Positions 30,651 to 43,110 are shown, numbered from the stretch's first letter. The stretch: DNA of 64,000 nt from Trichobilharzia regenti (GCA_944472135.2 CALYDD020000419.1:29385-93384), one strand, 5' to 3'. Translations and numbers: made by a program. The notes: generated from the sequence alone by a model not told the origin.

Positions 30651-31594
30651 TACAAATCTTCTCTATCACTTTCTACCTTAAATTACATCAGAACAGTGGC
30701 GGAACACAATAAAAAAAGAATTATGATACGCAATAATTATTCTTCCATGGAAACGTTTAATCATTCCTCATAACAAGCTGAATCATTAAAAAATATGCCA
30801 TGCCTATTGGTTGCCACCCTCTTTATTTTTTCTCTTTTCTCCTCAACTGGAAATGAAGCCCAGCAGTTTAAATAAAGCTTGGAGGAAAAAGTTCTGAATG
30901 GACTATGGAACCTTTGATTCACCCAGTAATTAACTCCGTAAACAGGGAAGATTGGTCCTGAAGCCAGCAATGGCTGACAAAACTTCAAAGTGTAACCGTG
31001 AAAGTTCAATGTTCCACTAGGAAGGCGAAGCAATCGAGGTTAGATAAATGAAATTAGTTTGTCTCACGGTAAAATGAATTTGAAAAAAAACACACACAAC
31101 AAGGAAAGAGCAAACGACAGATTGTCTTTGATGTTCTACATACGTGTACCGACAATTTCAATTGTATTCTCTTACCTAGATTATTATCATCAACATTATA
31201 ACTTGTAGCATGTTATATGCTACTGAAAATTTGGTATGAGTAGGTGGATACCACTGATATCAACAATCGGTAGTGTTTGATTTCTTGTTTGCTATTTATA
31301 GTTTGAAGCAGATTACACGTATTACGTTTTCAAAGGAAAGTATGTTGGGGGAATTTTCACCTTAATGTGCATAAATTGCTGGTCTGATCATTTTAACACC
31401 AGTTCTCACAGGTAACTAGCTAAATTCCAGGTGATTTGAACTGATTTGGCTCTCGGAGTTGAGTTAACCCAATTACACCGAAGACGAATTCGGCCCAAGA
31501 GAGTGAAATCGTTATCTGCTGTTTAGATCCCTGGCTGGCTGGTGTGAGTGATATTCAACTACTCGTATCGATCAGTTAGTAGTATTCTGTTTTA
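30651..31594. other. No recognisable feature
   Basis: An open frame at 30761-31033 (minus) has no motif I know. A TTCCACTAGGAAGG near 31012 weakly resembles a LINE 3' end. Confidence 0.35.
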
Positions 31595-33110
31595 TTCCTT
31601 TACTTTCCCAGTGGAACATAGGGCTTCCAGCTGGAGGACTGAGGATATAATGCTGAGTGGGAGCGCAGCTATGTCTGACTTCCACAGTATTTAAATTCCA
31701 AGGGAAAATATACAAACAAACTGAAAGAGTTGCTATGGGATCAACAATATCATCGGTTGTGGCAGATATATTCATGGATAGGTGGGAAAACATAGCGATT
31801 GAAACGTTCACCCCTACTTCAAAAGTATGGTGATGGTATGTAGATGACACATTTACTGTACTTAGAACACAGCGTATGTATAGATTTTTCGAACATATCA
31901 ACTCAAAGGTGGAGGCAATTCAATTCACTTATGATGAATCGGAAAGTCAGGAAGGGGAACTTCCAATGTTAGATTGCAGCGTAAAAAAGGAAAGAAGATG
32001 GGAAGTTAAACATTAGTGTGTTGAAAGGAAACCCACACATTCAAACAGATATTTGAACTTCAGGTCATCCCATCCTAGGTCAGTAAAAATAAGATTGGTG
32101 AAATGTTTAAATAATAGAGCACAAAAACTAAGTAGTACGAAGGTAAATCTAAGACAGGCATATAAGAGAGGCTTTGAAACTTAATAATCACCCTGATAAA
32201 TTAGTCAGAAAGTATGTAGGGAAATGTAAAAATAGAATAAATAATGATAGTAGTGATATTGACAATAATAATATTAATGACGGCATGTATATTAAACATG
32301 CGCAAGGTAGTGGCGACACCAACAATAATGAATCTAAATCATCAGTAGTAATTCCATTCAAGGAAGAAACCTCGGAAATCTTACTCAGAATTCTTAACAA
32401 AGCAAGTAAGAATAAAAGTGGCTAGCATTCAAACCCACAAACTCAATTAGAACCAAATTTTGTTCGTTAAAGGATCTTGTAGAGCCAATTTAACGAAATA
32501 ATTTACCCTACCTCCAATGACTGTCAGATCAAATACATAGGTCAAAGTATTAGAACAGGGGCACTCAGACTAGCGGAACAACACAAATACCTAGCAAACT
32601 CTAGATTGTTTGATCCGAATAAGAGAAGAAATCTTGAGAATAGTTCAGGTATAGCACTACATGCAATTACACACAACCATACAGCATAGGATGGGATGGG
32701 ACGAGATGACAGTTTTAAAATTTAATGTCACAGGGTGGGTAGAAGGAGAGATTGATAACAGAGGCTTTTTTATCGAATCAACTGAGAGGGAATACGTGTA
32801 ATAGGAATGATTCAACAGTTGTCCACCCGAATATCTGGAAAACTCTCCTACCCCCATGACGACAATGAGGAGAGAACAAAGAAAACTATAAAACTCAAGT
32901 TTCGAAGTCGTGTGATTATAACTGATATGATTATGAACAGCAATAAATTTTGTTCGAAACGTCATCCACTAAATAATACTGTTTCATTGATTGTGTGATA
33001 CATCTAATAGAAAAGACTAATGTGGAATTACTTGCTACCACAGTGCCCAAGTTTTACACTAGAGGCTTGAAGTTTCTATAGCAGATCAGATATTTTGATC
33101 TAAATAATTC
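31595..33110 (+). pseudogene. Penelope-like element P5, plus copy
   Basis: A short LINE B 3' remnant (31600-31640) is followed by RT blocks: EDIMLSGS, MGSTISSVVADIFMDRWEN, FTPTSKVWWYVDDTFTVL, LPMLDCSVKK and the R-x3-H-SNRYLNF-like segment. An Asn-rich linker (around 32230-32300) leads to the GIY-YIG block IKYIGQSIRTGALRLAEQHK, LENSSGIALHAITHNH. Several frameshifts. The 3' end extends to about 33110 (TGGAATTACTTGCTACCAC). Confidence 0.75.
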
Positions 33111-33289
33111 TGACTTTTTAAAGGAAAGGAACTATGGTACATTTTCAACCTCAACAAACTGCGTAAATGGCGAAATCTTCTTTGGGTTTTTCAGTCTTTG
33201 GGCATACAAGAAAGATAGTGCGAAAATCAGGATCAAGTCAAAATTTATCGATTCCATATATTTACTATAGTTTGGTTTGTAAGGGTTAG

Positions 33290-33562
33290 TTATGATTTTA
33301 CGAGTTGATCATGGATTGATATCAGTAAGGGAACCATTGAAAACCAGGGAGTACTGAACAGCTGATGTTTCATCCTAGTTTGGGAATCATCGGCAGTACG
33401 CAGTATACGAGCTTACCTTGTAACTGGAAGGTCCTGAGTTTGAATCCCAGTAGGTGCGTACTGCCGACGATTCCCAAACTAGGATGAAACAGCAGCTGTT
33501 CAGTACTCCCTGGTTTTCAATGGTTCTCTAACTGATATCAATCCGTGATCAACTCGTAAAAA
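33290..33562. repeat. Near-perfect fold-back pair of family T SINEs
   Basis: Arms of about 105 bp (33290-33403 and 33455-33562) are inverted and differ at only a handful of positions. They read from ACGAGTTGATCATGGATTGA inward to GGCAGTACGCA, and back. The roughly 50-bp spacer is the tRNA-like half (CTTACCTTGTAACTGGAAGG) with box-B-like GAGTTTGAATCCC. The RNA would form one long hairpin. Confidence 0.8.
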
Positions 33563-33884
33563 AAGATTCCATATATCAATATATTTAAACTGAGAGATTA
33601 GGTTTAGTAGGTGGGTTATTTCTCCAACTAGTTAGTTTACTTGAAAACTCAGAACAATTGAAAAGTCACTTAGGATTATAATATAAGAATCGCATAATCA
33701 TCCTTGATGCTGTAAATATTCATTCGGCTGCTAGAGAATACCAGTGCTTACTTTGATTGGGCACTCATTGATTGACCGGGGACATGAGTATTTGTTCTTT
33801 GTTTCCTGCAGGCTGAATTCTATCAGTCAAGTTTGCAGTGTGGCCACCATGCCACTAGGTGGCTTGCCATGACGGTGCACTATG
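33563..33884. other. No recognisable feature
   Basis: AT-rich, without motifs or shared repeats. Confidence 0.3.
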
Positions 33885-34110
33885 AATTGTTGGTATCAAA
33901 TGGTTGGAGGCGACCGGCTGTAAGCATTCGACACCTAAGTTCCGTTTCTAGTTGGCACTCATCAGTCAGCAAGGTGTATCAGCGACCACGTTGAAGGAAT
34001 TCATGACCCTCTTCCTAAGATTCTAACGAGCGTAATTCAGTGAATCCTGAAGTCAGAGACGTCACCAATGAGGCAGCTATTCGGACTAGCGACTGGACTC
34101 CAATAGGATT
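33885..34110. mobile_element. SINE family U, decayed copy
   Basis: GTTGGAGGCGACCGGC..., TTCTAGTTGGCACTCATCAG, and AAGGTGTATCAGCGACCACG parallel the arms at 14603-14954. The tRNA-like box region (CTAAGATTCTAACGAGCG) is degraded. Confidence 0.5.
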
Positions 34111-34194
34111 GACTGTATTGGATACTTTGGATGCCAATGTTTAGGTGTCATCCCTATGACTACCCTGGTTAAGTAATGTCGTTTATTCTTCTTC

Positions 34195-34800
34195 TTTACA
34201 TTTATATATATTCTCTGTCAAATATTTGAACGTTGTCCTAGTCGAATTGATGTCCGTGGTCGTCTGTATATAGTGATATGAGGTCAAAGTTGACGTCCCA
34301 TTCATCTTTGTATCCACGATCATAAGTTAGCCGTCAAAAGACATGACATCCACCCATTCATATCACTCCCTACATACAGACAATCATGGACAAGAATTCG
34401 ACTGGGACAGAGGAAACATCAAGAATGCTAGAGAATATTTAGAAGCCAACCTGGTATTCCAGTGGATCATCAATCAATAGACACATCGAGATAGACAAAA
34501 TTTATCAATCAATAAGAAGGAAACCTCACACACACAAAGGGTCAAATTTGAAGTCAAAGAAACAATCATTTCTAATACAAGTAGTCTAGAGGGTGTGGAA
34601 ACACACAAAATCAGCTAAAGAGTCACATTCAAGGTGGTAATCAGGAGAGATGATTAATAAACTCGTGGAGAAATCGAAAAGCTCACTTCAATTCAAATTG
34701 AAGTATGCGCTGATGGAAGATGTTACCTAGTGATGGGGCAATGAAAGCTTAGCAAATGAACCATCCAGGTAGCTCAGTGAACACAACCACATCAAAATAT
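34195..34800 (+). pseudogene. Penelope-like P1 copy with the same inverted head
   Basis: A short minus-strand piece (about 34200-34285, complement of DNHGHQFD...QIFD) is followed at about 34290 by plus-strand HEHKLAVKRHD, DNHGQEFDWDRG, and the 3' end to CCAGGTAGCTCAGTGAAC. The junction matches the one at 29765-29790. Confidence 0.7.
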
Positions 34801-35549
34801 ACTGCAGTGGAATCATTGGTTTCTTTCCTCATCAACAAAAATACTTTATCTCTATGTTTTATTATATTTTTGTACAAGTTTCGCAGATACAAAAGGTAAC
34901 AGGAAGTGTGGTGAGAGCAGGCTGCTAGCCGATTGGTTGACACTAATCTACGTTAATGTCTAGGTCACTAATATGGGCCGTGAGAAAATATGAACAAGGC
35001 TGTTTCAACAACCAATCACAGCAAACTTAAACTGGACAAATATGATTCGCAGATAGATGGCTCTACTTTCCGAGAAATATCGAAAACAACCAATCATAAG
35101 ACCGTGTTTGTCTGCTTGCATAAGCCTTATTAATGTACATAAATATATAATACGTGTTGATTTTCGTAATAAAACCATCTGTTGCCAGCCCTTGTCTTCT
35201 GTTGTTACAGAAGTAGGTAATCATTCTAATATCCACTTAAACATCGATTGTTTTACTTTATTGCTTTAATAATGCGCATTTTTGAAGCAGAACTAAGACT
35301 GTGAATAGGAAGCTCTAACAAAAGTCAATAGATCACACTGTGTGATTTGACGTAATCAGAAGAATAGTGTTCAGGCATACGTGCACATGCACGCACACAC
35401 ACACACGAATATCAAACTATTTGTCTGTCAACGCAAATGGTTGACTGAAACAGACACTGTGAAGTTGACAGCTGGACAGAAGAATTGATGTAAGTGAAAG
35501 AAAAAACATGTTCATATTAGTAATAATTATTACTTAATTGTTGGTAGTC
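34801..35549. other. No recognisable feature; CA microsatellite
   Basis: ACACAC run near 35393-35406. Open frame 35057-35269 has no motif. Confidence 0.35.
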
Positions 35550-35800
35550 TGTGATGGAATCTAAGACGTACATTTCATCCTGTTCAGGATATCTCCCAGC
35601 AAGTGCTAGTGGTGTTGGTGGTGCTTCTATTGCGATTCGAAGTGAGCGCCAATCATTTCAGACGATATGGTCATATTTGCTGAGACAATAAGCCAAGAAA
35701 ACAAGCGGCTTTCTAGCCAGTCTCAGGTTCAAATAGAACGAAATGCGTATCCTGAACTCGAGGGTTAGTCACAATACCACCGTCATCTTGAAGTATTGCC
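35550..35800. mobile_element. Decayed Smalpha SINE relics in inverted arrangement
   Basis: A minus-strand relic (GGAATCTAAGACGTACATTTC near 35553-35575) and a plus-strand relic (CAGTCTCAGGTTC...GAACGAAATGCGTATCC near 35726-35758). The hammerhead core boxes are largely lost. Confidence 0.45.
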
Positions 35801-36329
35801 GAAAAGTTCGTATTAAAAGCTGAAACTGCATCAGAGACTCAGCTATTAGGTTCAACACAATTCATCAGCTGGAGATTCGAAGTGTTATACAGTAATATTA
35901 ACTGATGACCACACTCTTCAAGCCCAATTTATTACTGCTCTTAATCATATCAGGTTACTCACTCACACAACCTTCTTGCTTCATTTATATACATGAGTGA
36001 AAATTAATGATTAGACATTTGAAAAAAATCATTATAAGATAATGTACGTTTAGAATTATTAATGAGTGTTATTGATCAAATACAATCAGATGGGAAATAA
36101 GACGAGTGTTTTTATAGTCTAAATCAGTAAGTAACTTGTTACAATTTTATGATGTAAGTGAATTGAATTGAAATAGGATTTTGAGATTATTTATTATCCT
36201 CCTCTGATTTGACTGACTGACTGGTGGTAATAATATCTTCCATGCATATCTCTGGTATTTGCATCGAATCATATCTGTTGCATGTGTTGGATGTGTAGAC
36301 TCGATGAACCGGGATTCAGTAATCAATCT
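35801..36329. other. No recognisable feature
   Basis: AT-rich with no supported open frame. Confidence 0.3.
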
Positions 36330-36735
36330 CTCTCGCTCTCCACCTACCTCTATTACATTTTAGAATTTTAAATCTCTCCTTCCCACCAGATAGTGTGGTT
36401 GTGAGTTAATACATGCAGTGCAGAATAGTGCTGAGCTTTTTTCTAAATTACTTATCTTCGCGAGTGGGGTCAACCATTCTTACCTTAGCTAAATTCTTAT
36501 GTTTCGACAATCTGACTACCCACGATCTACTAGTTTGGCTTATGTAGTCGACTTAACCCACAGTCATTGTAAGGTATTTTGTAAATTATATTATTTCTCT
36601 AATTGGATCAACCGACAAGGTCCTTTAACCTACAGAGTTTATCCTACCTGAGTGAGTTTGTAGGTTTGAATGCCACCACTCTAATTCCTACTTTATTAAG
36701 AATCTTACGTGGTGAGGGTCTCAGATGTCCCGTCC
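36330..36735 (-). pseudogene. Penelope-like P5 fragment, minus arm
   Basis: Aligns by eye with the minus-strand P5 at 61555-61900: the CCCACCAGATAGTGTGGTTGTG, TGCAGTGCAGAATAGTG and TTACCTTAGCTAAATTCTTA blocks recur there in order. It is head-to-head with the plus fragment at 37040. Confidence 0.6.
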
Positions 36736-37039
36736 CTATATGGTAGAACACCTGTAGGCGCCTTATGTTCTCTACTATTTATGTTATCATTATTTGTTTC
36801 TCCATTATTTTTATCTTGCATTTAACCTTTTCTGATCTTCCTAATGAATTTTATAAAATAGTTAAGTTATTTAGCACCAGCGCCTCTTCTGTCTGTTTCG
36901 TTTCATCGTTTAGGTCTTTTTTGTGCTACTTAGTGCTACTGCTAGGTGTGTTAGACACTTAACTAAGCCTGCCTTCACAGATAGATAACGACAGATGAGG
37001 TGAATTAAAGTCTGAGTATCCATTAGCAGAATACATTAG

Positions 37040-37545
37040 CTTTTTATAAACATAGGTCAAAGTAGTAGAAAGGGTGCAATCAGACTAGCGGAGCAACACA
37101 AATACCTAGCAAAATCTAGGTGAGTTGATCCGAATAAGACAAGAAATCTGGAGAATAGTTCAGCCATTGCAACCACTACATGCAACTACACACAACCGTA
37201 CAATAGGATGGGATAGGATGAGATGACAGTTTTAAAATCAAATGTAATAAAATGGAGGGAGGGAGAGATTGATAACAGCGGAAGCTGTGTTTATCGAATC
37301 AACTGCAAATATGTGTAATAGGAATTAGTCAACACCTGTCCATCGGAATAACTGGAAAATTCTCCTCCTACCCATTGACGATAAATAGGAGAAGACAAAG
37401 AAAACTATAAAACTGAAGTTTCGAAGTAATGTGATTATAATTGATGATATGAGTATGAACAATAAATTTCGTTCGAAACTTTGTCACCCAGTAAATAATA
37501 CTGTTTCACTGACTGTGTGATATATCCATCTAATAAACAAACTAA
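37040..37545 (+). pseudogene. Penelope-like P5 fragment, plus arm
   Basis: GCAATCAGACTAGCGGAGC (GALRLAEQ), CACAAATACCTAGCAAAATC (HKYLAKS), NLENSSAI and TACACACAACCGTACAATAG, then the 3' region ending GTCACCCAGTAAATAATAC...GTGTGATATATCC, as at 32500-33000. Confidence 0.65.
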
Positions 37546-37599
37546 TACAGAATACGCGTAAATTGTGATTTTCACAAGCTTTTTCAAGCCTTTAGATCA

Positions 37600-38060
37600 G
37601 GGCGCATTCACTAACTGCAGCTGGTGAGTGACAATGTTAGGGAGGCATTCCCTAAATCAGGAAGCTAGACACTAAGTTTTCGAATCTTCGTCTAAGGTCA
37701 GTAACACGTACAGCGGAAGATTTATCATCATTGCTGCGGACACCTGTTAATCCCTATCTGTACAAAGCCACAGGCTAACAAATTTTTACAACGCTACTTT
37801 TCTGCCTTCCACACTATCCAAAGACATCTCTGAAACAGCCAACTGTGAACTATCGAAGACAGGCTTCCCAGACTGCTAAATGGCGTCCCCAGAAAATACC
37901 AACTCCACTACCTGACGCTGGATGTACACCAGTCGAGCAGCGGCATCGAAATTTCACAAGAAGTTCCAGATATCCCAGTCTGAGAAAGCTTCAAGCCACA
38001 GGGTTTTCACCTAGTCGAAGGCAGGGACACATCAGTGTTTGGTAGTAGTAGTAGTAGTTC
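37600..38060 (+). repeat. Possible LINE 3' end with (TAG)n tail
   Basis: A stretch ending in GTAGTAGTAGTAGTAG (38043-38058). The preceding frame reads SLRKLQATGFSPSRRQGHIS. A short-repeat terminus is typical of RTE/CR1-type insertions, but no second copy is in the window. Confidence 0.3.
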
Positions 38061-38519
38061 TTGAAATATGGTATACAGTGACGGAGAAGCACAGAGAGCT
38101 TATACTGGAATTTCTATCCGCGTCTTTCTCGCTCTCTTCAAACGATATTGCATAACGTTACTACTTTTAGTTAGCAAACTCTTATAGGGTTCCTCCCCGT
38201 GTGTGCGTGTGTGTGTGTGACTTCTGCTCCCTTTCCACAAAATGTAACAGTTATTTTTAGATAAGGAAATCAAATCGCTACATTAAAAAAAACTTACAAA
38301 ATTAAATTAACATTTTGAAGAAAGTTGCCTATTTCAAATTTGATTCAACTTAATTAGGCAAACTGTTTGAATAAATCACGATGAGAACGCAACATTTCAG
38401 ATTGCACACATCGAATCGCATATATGAATGAAGCATTTTACCTGTTAATTAGAAATTCTCAAATTTTAATTAGTTCCACTTTATTATATGGTCAATTTTC
38501 CCGTATATTCTTGAGCCAA

Positions 38520-38720
38520 AAGTAACTCTTATTTTAAGACTCGTTGGCAGTATGAATCTACCACAGAGATTGTAATCCATAACCTTCGAGTTAAAAGGCA
38601 GCTTCGTGGATCATTCAGCTAACTGGGATGAGAATCAGTGGCCAGTCTGTGGATTTTATGTTCTACCAGTTTGTGATTTTAGCGGTGACAATCAACCGAC
38701 ATCATTGTTAGCTTCCTATC
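38520..38720 (-). mobile_element. SINE family T, decayed
   Basis: Minus-strand CACAAACTGGTAGAAC, the tRNA-like AACTCGAAGGTTATGG and GGCAGTATGAATC-like segments follow the family order with many changes. Confidence 0.4.
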
Positions 38721-38729
38721 AGGAGTTAG

Positions 38730-39715
38730 CAAATAGTCTTCGTCTAACGGCTTTAAACTAAATCCCTCCAAATGTCAGATTGTTAATTTCAGTTTCCAAT
38801 GTAAAAGAAAGTTAAATGATGAAGCTGTTGGTTCCTATGACCGTTGTAAAATTGTTGATACTGAAATAAAAATCAAGTCTGATGTTAAGCATCTTGGATT
38901 AATTCTTTCTACTGACCTATCCAGGTCTTCCCATGTCTCAGAGATTTCTAAAAGAATATTTCGTCTGATATTTTACATTAAGAAGTTAAGGCACTCAGGC
39001 TTAACCCAACCAATGCCTCATCTTACAGTATGTCAACTCGTGCCTCTTACCTATTCTTCCCTACCGTTCACCCTCATTCTTTCCTGGAGCGCTTAGAAAT
39101 GACTATGTCATACTTCGCAGAACTTTAAAGACTGACCGTCAGTAGGGCGAGTGGAATTCCATCTCATTAGGCCATATCGTAGACATTGTCACTGATAGGC
39201 ACTTGATTTCATGCAACAAATTTGCTAGAGGAATTTTATCAGACTGTGAGCACCCTCCAGTTAACTCGCAGCTCCAACCTTGTATCTCCTCCTCAGGTAA
39301 AACAAGAAGTCCTTTCACAAGACTTTATACACGTACGTCTGAGTATATATATTCCACCATACCATATTTGGCACGTACTTTATGTGATGAAAATAGTGTG
39401 AGGCACGAAGTAACTAACTAACCTTCTGTGCACTATTAAACAAACCATTTTCTCCACCCTTACAGCATCAACCTTTATTGTTATTGCATTTCTTTTATTT
39501 ATAATCCTGTCAATTGTTTTGTTTTTATTTATTTATTTTTTCATAAGTGTGAACATCATTTAAGCTGTGTGAATAACTGTTAATTTTGTATTTCCCCTCA
39601 CCATGCTGCTATATCAACAGAACATTAGATTCAATAATCTATAACATGCTAAAATTTTCAAACTAAATCGACAATACTGTTTGAAACAAACTCACTGTTA
39701 TTATTATTATGATAT
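38730..39715 (+). pseudogene. LINE family C copy, RT C-terminal part and 3' end
   Basis: Frames give LNPSKCQIVNFSFQCKRK, IKSDVKHLGLILSTDLSRSS, ISKRIFRLIFYIKKLRHSGL, then CNKFARGILSDCEHPP and PYLARTLCDENSVRHEV. The HLGLILSTDL block is the region after YADD in CR1/Jockey-type LINEs. Frameshifts separate the parts. The 3' end has TTATTATTATTATGA. Confidence 0.65.
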
Positions 39716-40004
39716 TTAATGGTCTCATTTCGTACTTCGAATATTTTTGACTTTATACCGTTAAAGTTGAAAAAATTCCTCTGGTTAATTTTCTTTTAAT
39801 TTATAATTTGATTTATATTTTGAGTAAATCAGATGTAAAGTGTTGCGACAAATGCTGAGAATTCCATACTGTATTATAAGTACTGTTTTTGGAATAATTA
39901 TCCTTGTTATAATTATCCCCCCTAACAATTTCATAAAAAAGTGTTTAAAGTGGAATCACAACACCAACAACAAGAAACCATCATGAAATATCACAAGAAA
40001 ACTC
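39716..40004. other. Unassigned; short repeat shared with 41865-41960
   Basis: AAATGCTGAGAATTCCATAC and AAGTACTGTTTTTGGAATAA near 39850-39895 recur at 41893-41935, so a short 3'-tail repeat is present twice. Confidence 0.4.
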
Positions 40005-40735
40005 ATCCTACCATACATGAGAAATATCTCCGAAATAACAGCTAGAATACTTGAAGCCGTTTGAAATAGATATAACACACAAGCCAGACAACGCAATCAC
40101 TTCATTCGATATTGTGCAAACCGAAAGATCCAACAGAAAAAGGAGATAAAATTAGCACCATTCACAAAATAAATTGCATGTATGAACTGTAACAGACATT
40201 ACATCGGTCAACAAAGTGAGCGTCCCCTTCGAATTAGAATCCAGGAACACAAATCAGCTGTGAAAAGACACAATATATATTCCTGTTTCAAATCAATGCA
40301 TGTAGATAATTATGGACATCAGTTTGATTGGTGGGATAATGTCGAAATCTTATAAAGAGAAAACACCAAAATTGCAGTCATGGAATTCCTAGAAGCCTGC
40401 TTGCTAATCAAACGAATCAGCCAGCGATTAACAAACATGTTAATATAGACTAAATATACCAAGTAATAAAAAGTAAATGACACCTGACGAGAAAGTTTAA
40501 AATTCAAGTCAATAGAAAATGATCCATACAGATGTAAAGATGGTTACCGGGAGACGCAGTTACATCACTCATGAAAAATTTAAATCAGTTGACTTTATGC
40601 TAAAACTTGCACTGAAGTGGGATCTCGTCCAGAAGGGGGACGACGAAAGCTCCACAACTAAACCAACCAGCTCCTCAGAGAACACTACTAATTGCAAATC
40701 ATCCACCTGAGCTACAAATCTTCTCTATTATTACA
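40005..40735 (+). pseudogene. Penelope-like P1 copy, diverged
   Basis: ISEITARILEAV, CMNCNRHYIGQQSERPLRIRI-type block, IQEHKSAVKRHNIYS, DNYGHQFDWWDNVEIL, then a 3' end with CACTGAAGTGGGATC and CCAGCTCCTCAGAGAAC. Frameshifts and a TAA interrupt it. Confidence 0.7.
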
Positions 40736-40799
40736 GAGTATTTAAAATGCATAGATAAAAATAGTGGCAAGCAGCGGATAAATAAAAAGGAAATAGCGA

Positions 40800-42125
40800 A
40801 CCAGTTTTGCTATCATCGTTCCCTTGGGCTCCTAGTGGAATATAGGGCTTCAACTGCACGTCCCCACTTGCTTCTATCTCCTGCTGTAGTTTTCACCTGC
40901 ATCCATGTTAGTCCATAGTAACTGTTTCAACTCCTCTTCACACGATCTCCTCCATGTCACCCTTGCACTGACGTCCCACTCACCGCTTCCCTTTCGGTCT
41001 GATTCCACTCGAGCAATGGCCTGACGCGCGCGCGATGTCACCCAGCGACCGCCTCAGCGAGTGAGTGTCCACTGGGTGTCCAACTCCACTTTCTCCTGCA
41101 TATTTGCTGGTTGGCGATTGGTTCTTGTTTTGTTTCTTCCCATAGTTTCCCATGGTTGGTGATTCTTTCCGGCTCGGCCATCTGATCTTCAGTATAGAGC
41201 CAGCAAAGACACTTGTTGATTGATAAAGGTCTGCAACAGGCTGTTGGAAATATTCTTTGTGACCCACCCGCTGGTCAAGTTTCTGATCCGTATAGAACAG
41301 CTGACTGACTTGACGTGTTTGTATTGCAAATTCCGACCGAATTTTATTGTTGATGCTGAGTGACAGCGGAAGATTTCCAGATTGGTTTCAGGTTGATGAT
41401 GAATGGGTTTCTCGCCTTCCCGATTCTCGCCCGATTTGACATCCTCGTGCGTTCCGACTGCCTGTAGTTGAGACAATGCTCCCTAGATCAGTGAGTGAAT
41501 GAAGTAACCTCATTCAAATCCCTCCCGTTGATGGTGATTGGGACTGTTGTTGTCTGTTGTTTGGTTGGTCGGTTATTTTCATAACCTCCGTCTTGTCTAT
41601 GTTCACCTGGAGTCCTGTCTTCGCCGGCTGCTTCTTCGACCAGTTTGTCGGTTTTCGCTTGTAAGCCTCCGATTTCAGTGTGACATCAAACACAAATCGT
41701 CCACGCGCGAAATCTAGGTGTTCTAGGTTCTTCATGTCGGTCCAGGATATCCCTGTGTGCTCGTTTCCCACTCACTTTCTGACGCATAATTCAGTCAGTC
41801 CACCACAATTAGGAATATCATTGATGATAGATAATAATAATAACCGTTGTCTTTATTGTTAATTTACTAACTGGATGCAATACTGTAGTAAAATGCTGAG
41901 AATTCTATTCTGTATCGCAAGTACTGTTTTGAAATAAAGCTATAATTACTATTGTCTGACTCCTGTGTTTACTCCAAACACCTCACTGAGTTTTCCGTTG
42001 TGGATCACTTGACATGTGCCGTTGTCGTACAGCTGTTGAATAAGATTGATGAATATTTGGGGTAAGCCGTAGTACTCGAGTAGTTTCCAAATTATTTCGC
42101 GGTCAACGCTGTCGAAAGCCGTTTT
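40800..42125 (-). pseudogene. LINE family B copy, RT to 3' end, with a small insertion
   Basis: Minus strand from GFRQRCREIIWKLLEYYGL-like (42120) through VIHNGKLSEVFGVNTG, then a ~120-bp foreign piece (41840-41960), SWTDMKNLEHLDFARG (the FADD became FARG), VNIDKTEVMKI, and the C-terminal HPVDTHSLRRSLGDIARA region, ending near GAAGCCCTATATTCCACTAGG. Catalytic Asp residues are lost. Confidence 0.72.
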
Positions 42126-42384
42126 TGGAATAAAGTAGATTAATGTTATTATTTGTCTTTACTTTCGACCAAGTGGATCCCACTGGTGATGAACTTTTCA
42201 TTAGAACTCCAGGCAACTTGGTTATACAGCCAGTCAATGGCAAGCATCAAATGATATTGATCCATGATCAAGTTTGAAAAAAAGTCAAATCCTTGCAAAC
42301 AGACACTTGAAAAGTTCATTTTTAATTAGGTGCTCATTTATGGCTCTATTATGATATGTGTGTATCGTTCTATAATCTATAATG

Positions 42385-42800
42385 GTTTGATTTTCTCCTC
42401 ATACTATCTCCTCTCTGTGTCACCCTCGGACTCATGCAAAACTCGTTGTTTCGCATTCAGGATCTACACAAGAGCTTGGCTGGTGTGTAATGTCACTTAA
42501 CGGTTCCTTCAACATTTATAGAATTCATCCTTAATTACTTTTGCCTATTTGTTGGTGAAAAGTTTCTTGGTTGATTTGTTGCATTGCAAGTGTTATTAAT
42601 GGTTTATTCTGTTGATGAAAGTCTGCGGTGGTCTGTTAGAAATTCTTTTTGTGATGCATAGAATTACTTGACTGTCTTGAAATATGGTCCACCGACAGAG
42701 ACAGGGCTCTCGAGTGATTGCACCACAGTATGATACTGCATGCCAGTCTCATCTCACAACAGTCAGGGATAAGTGTGATCGGTTCTCCTGAAGACCAATA
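42385..42800 (-). pseudogene. LINE family B 3' fragment, strongly decayed
   Basis: Follows the 55500-55870 sequence in order: CCTCATACTATCTCCTC, GTCACCCTCGGAC, AATGTCACTTAACGGTTCC, TTGCCTATTTGTTGGTG and GATGAAAGTCTGCGG. Divergence is high, so this is an old insertion. Confidence 0.5.
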
Positions 42801-42832
42801 CCCAATCAATGGGTTTACCATTATGTGATTTT

Positions 42833-42910
42833 ATAGGAAGATGCAGACTTCCTGGTTGGAGTCCTCGAGACGATTAACACCAATGAAGTCTGGAGACAAA
42901 TGAGTATAGT
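42833..42910 (+). pseudogene. LINE family A C-terminal scrap
   Basis: GAAGATGCAGACTTCCTGG and GGAGTCCTCGAGACG match the GRCRLPGWGPRDG codons of LINE A over about 75 bp. Confidence 0.5.
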
Positions 42911-42999
42911 TCGTTATTTGTGTAATATCAAATTAACAGAAGTTATGATTCGTAGGTCATTAAAGTCCAATCAATAGGGTAACTGTTCAACAGACTAAC

Positions 43000-43110
43000 C
43001 TCGTGACCCTGGCGAAATCAGCTGAAAAGTCTAAAACATGGATAAAACAGCTATGTAGTATTCCATGGTGGTTTCAAGTGATTCTCTAACCCAACTCAAT
43101 TCTTCACTTT
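43000..43110 (+). mobile_element. SINE family T, 3' partial
   Basis: Contains AAACAGCTATGTAGTATTCC and GGTTTCAAGTGATTCTCTAAC, the family 3' body, with drift. Confidence 0.45.

Noticed and set aside
36765..36962. Small hydrophobic membrane protein
   Set aside because: T-rich sequence between two Penelope arms; no motif or conservation signal.
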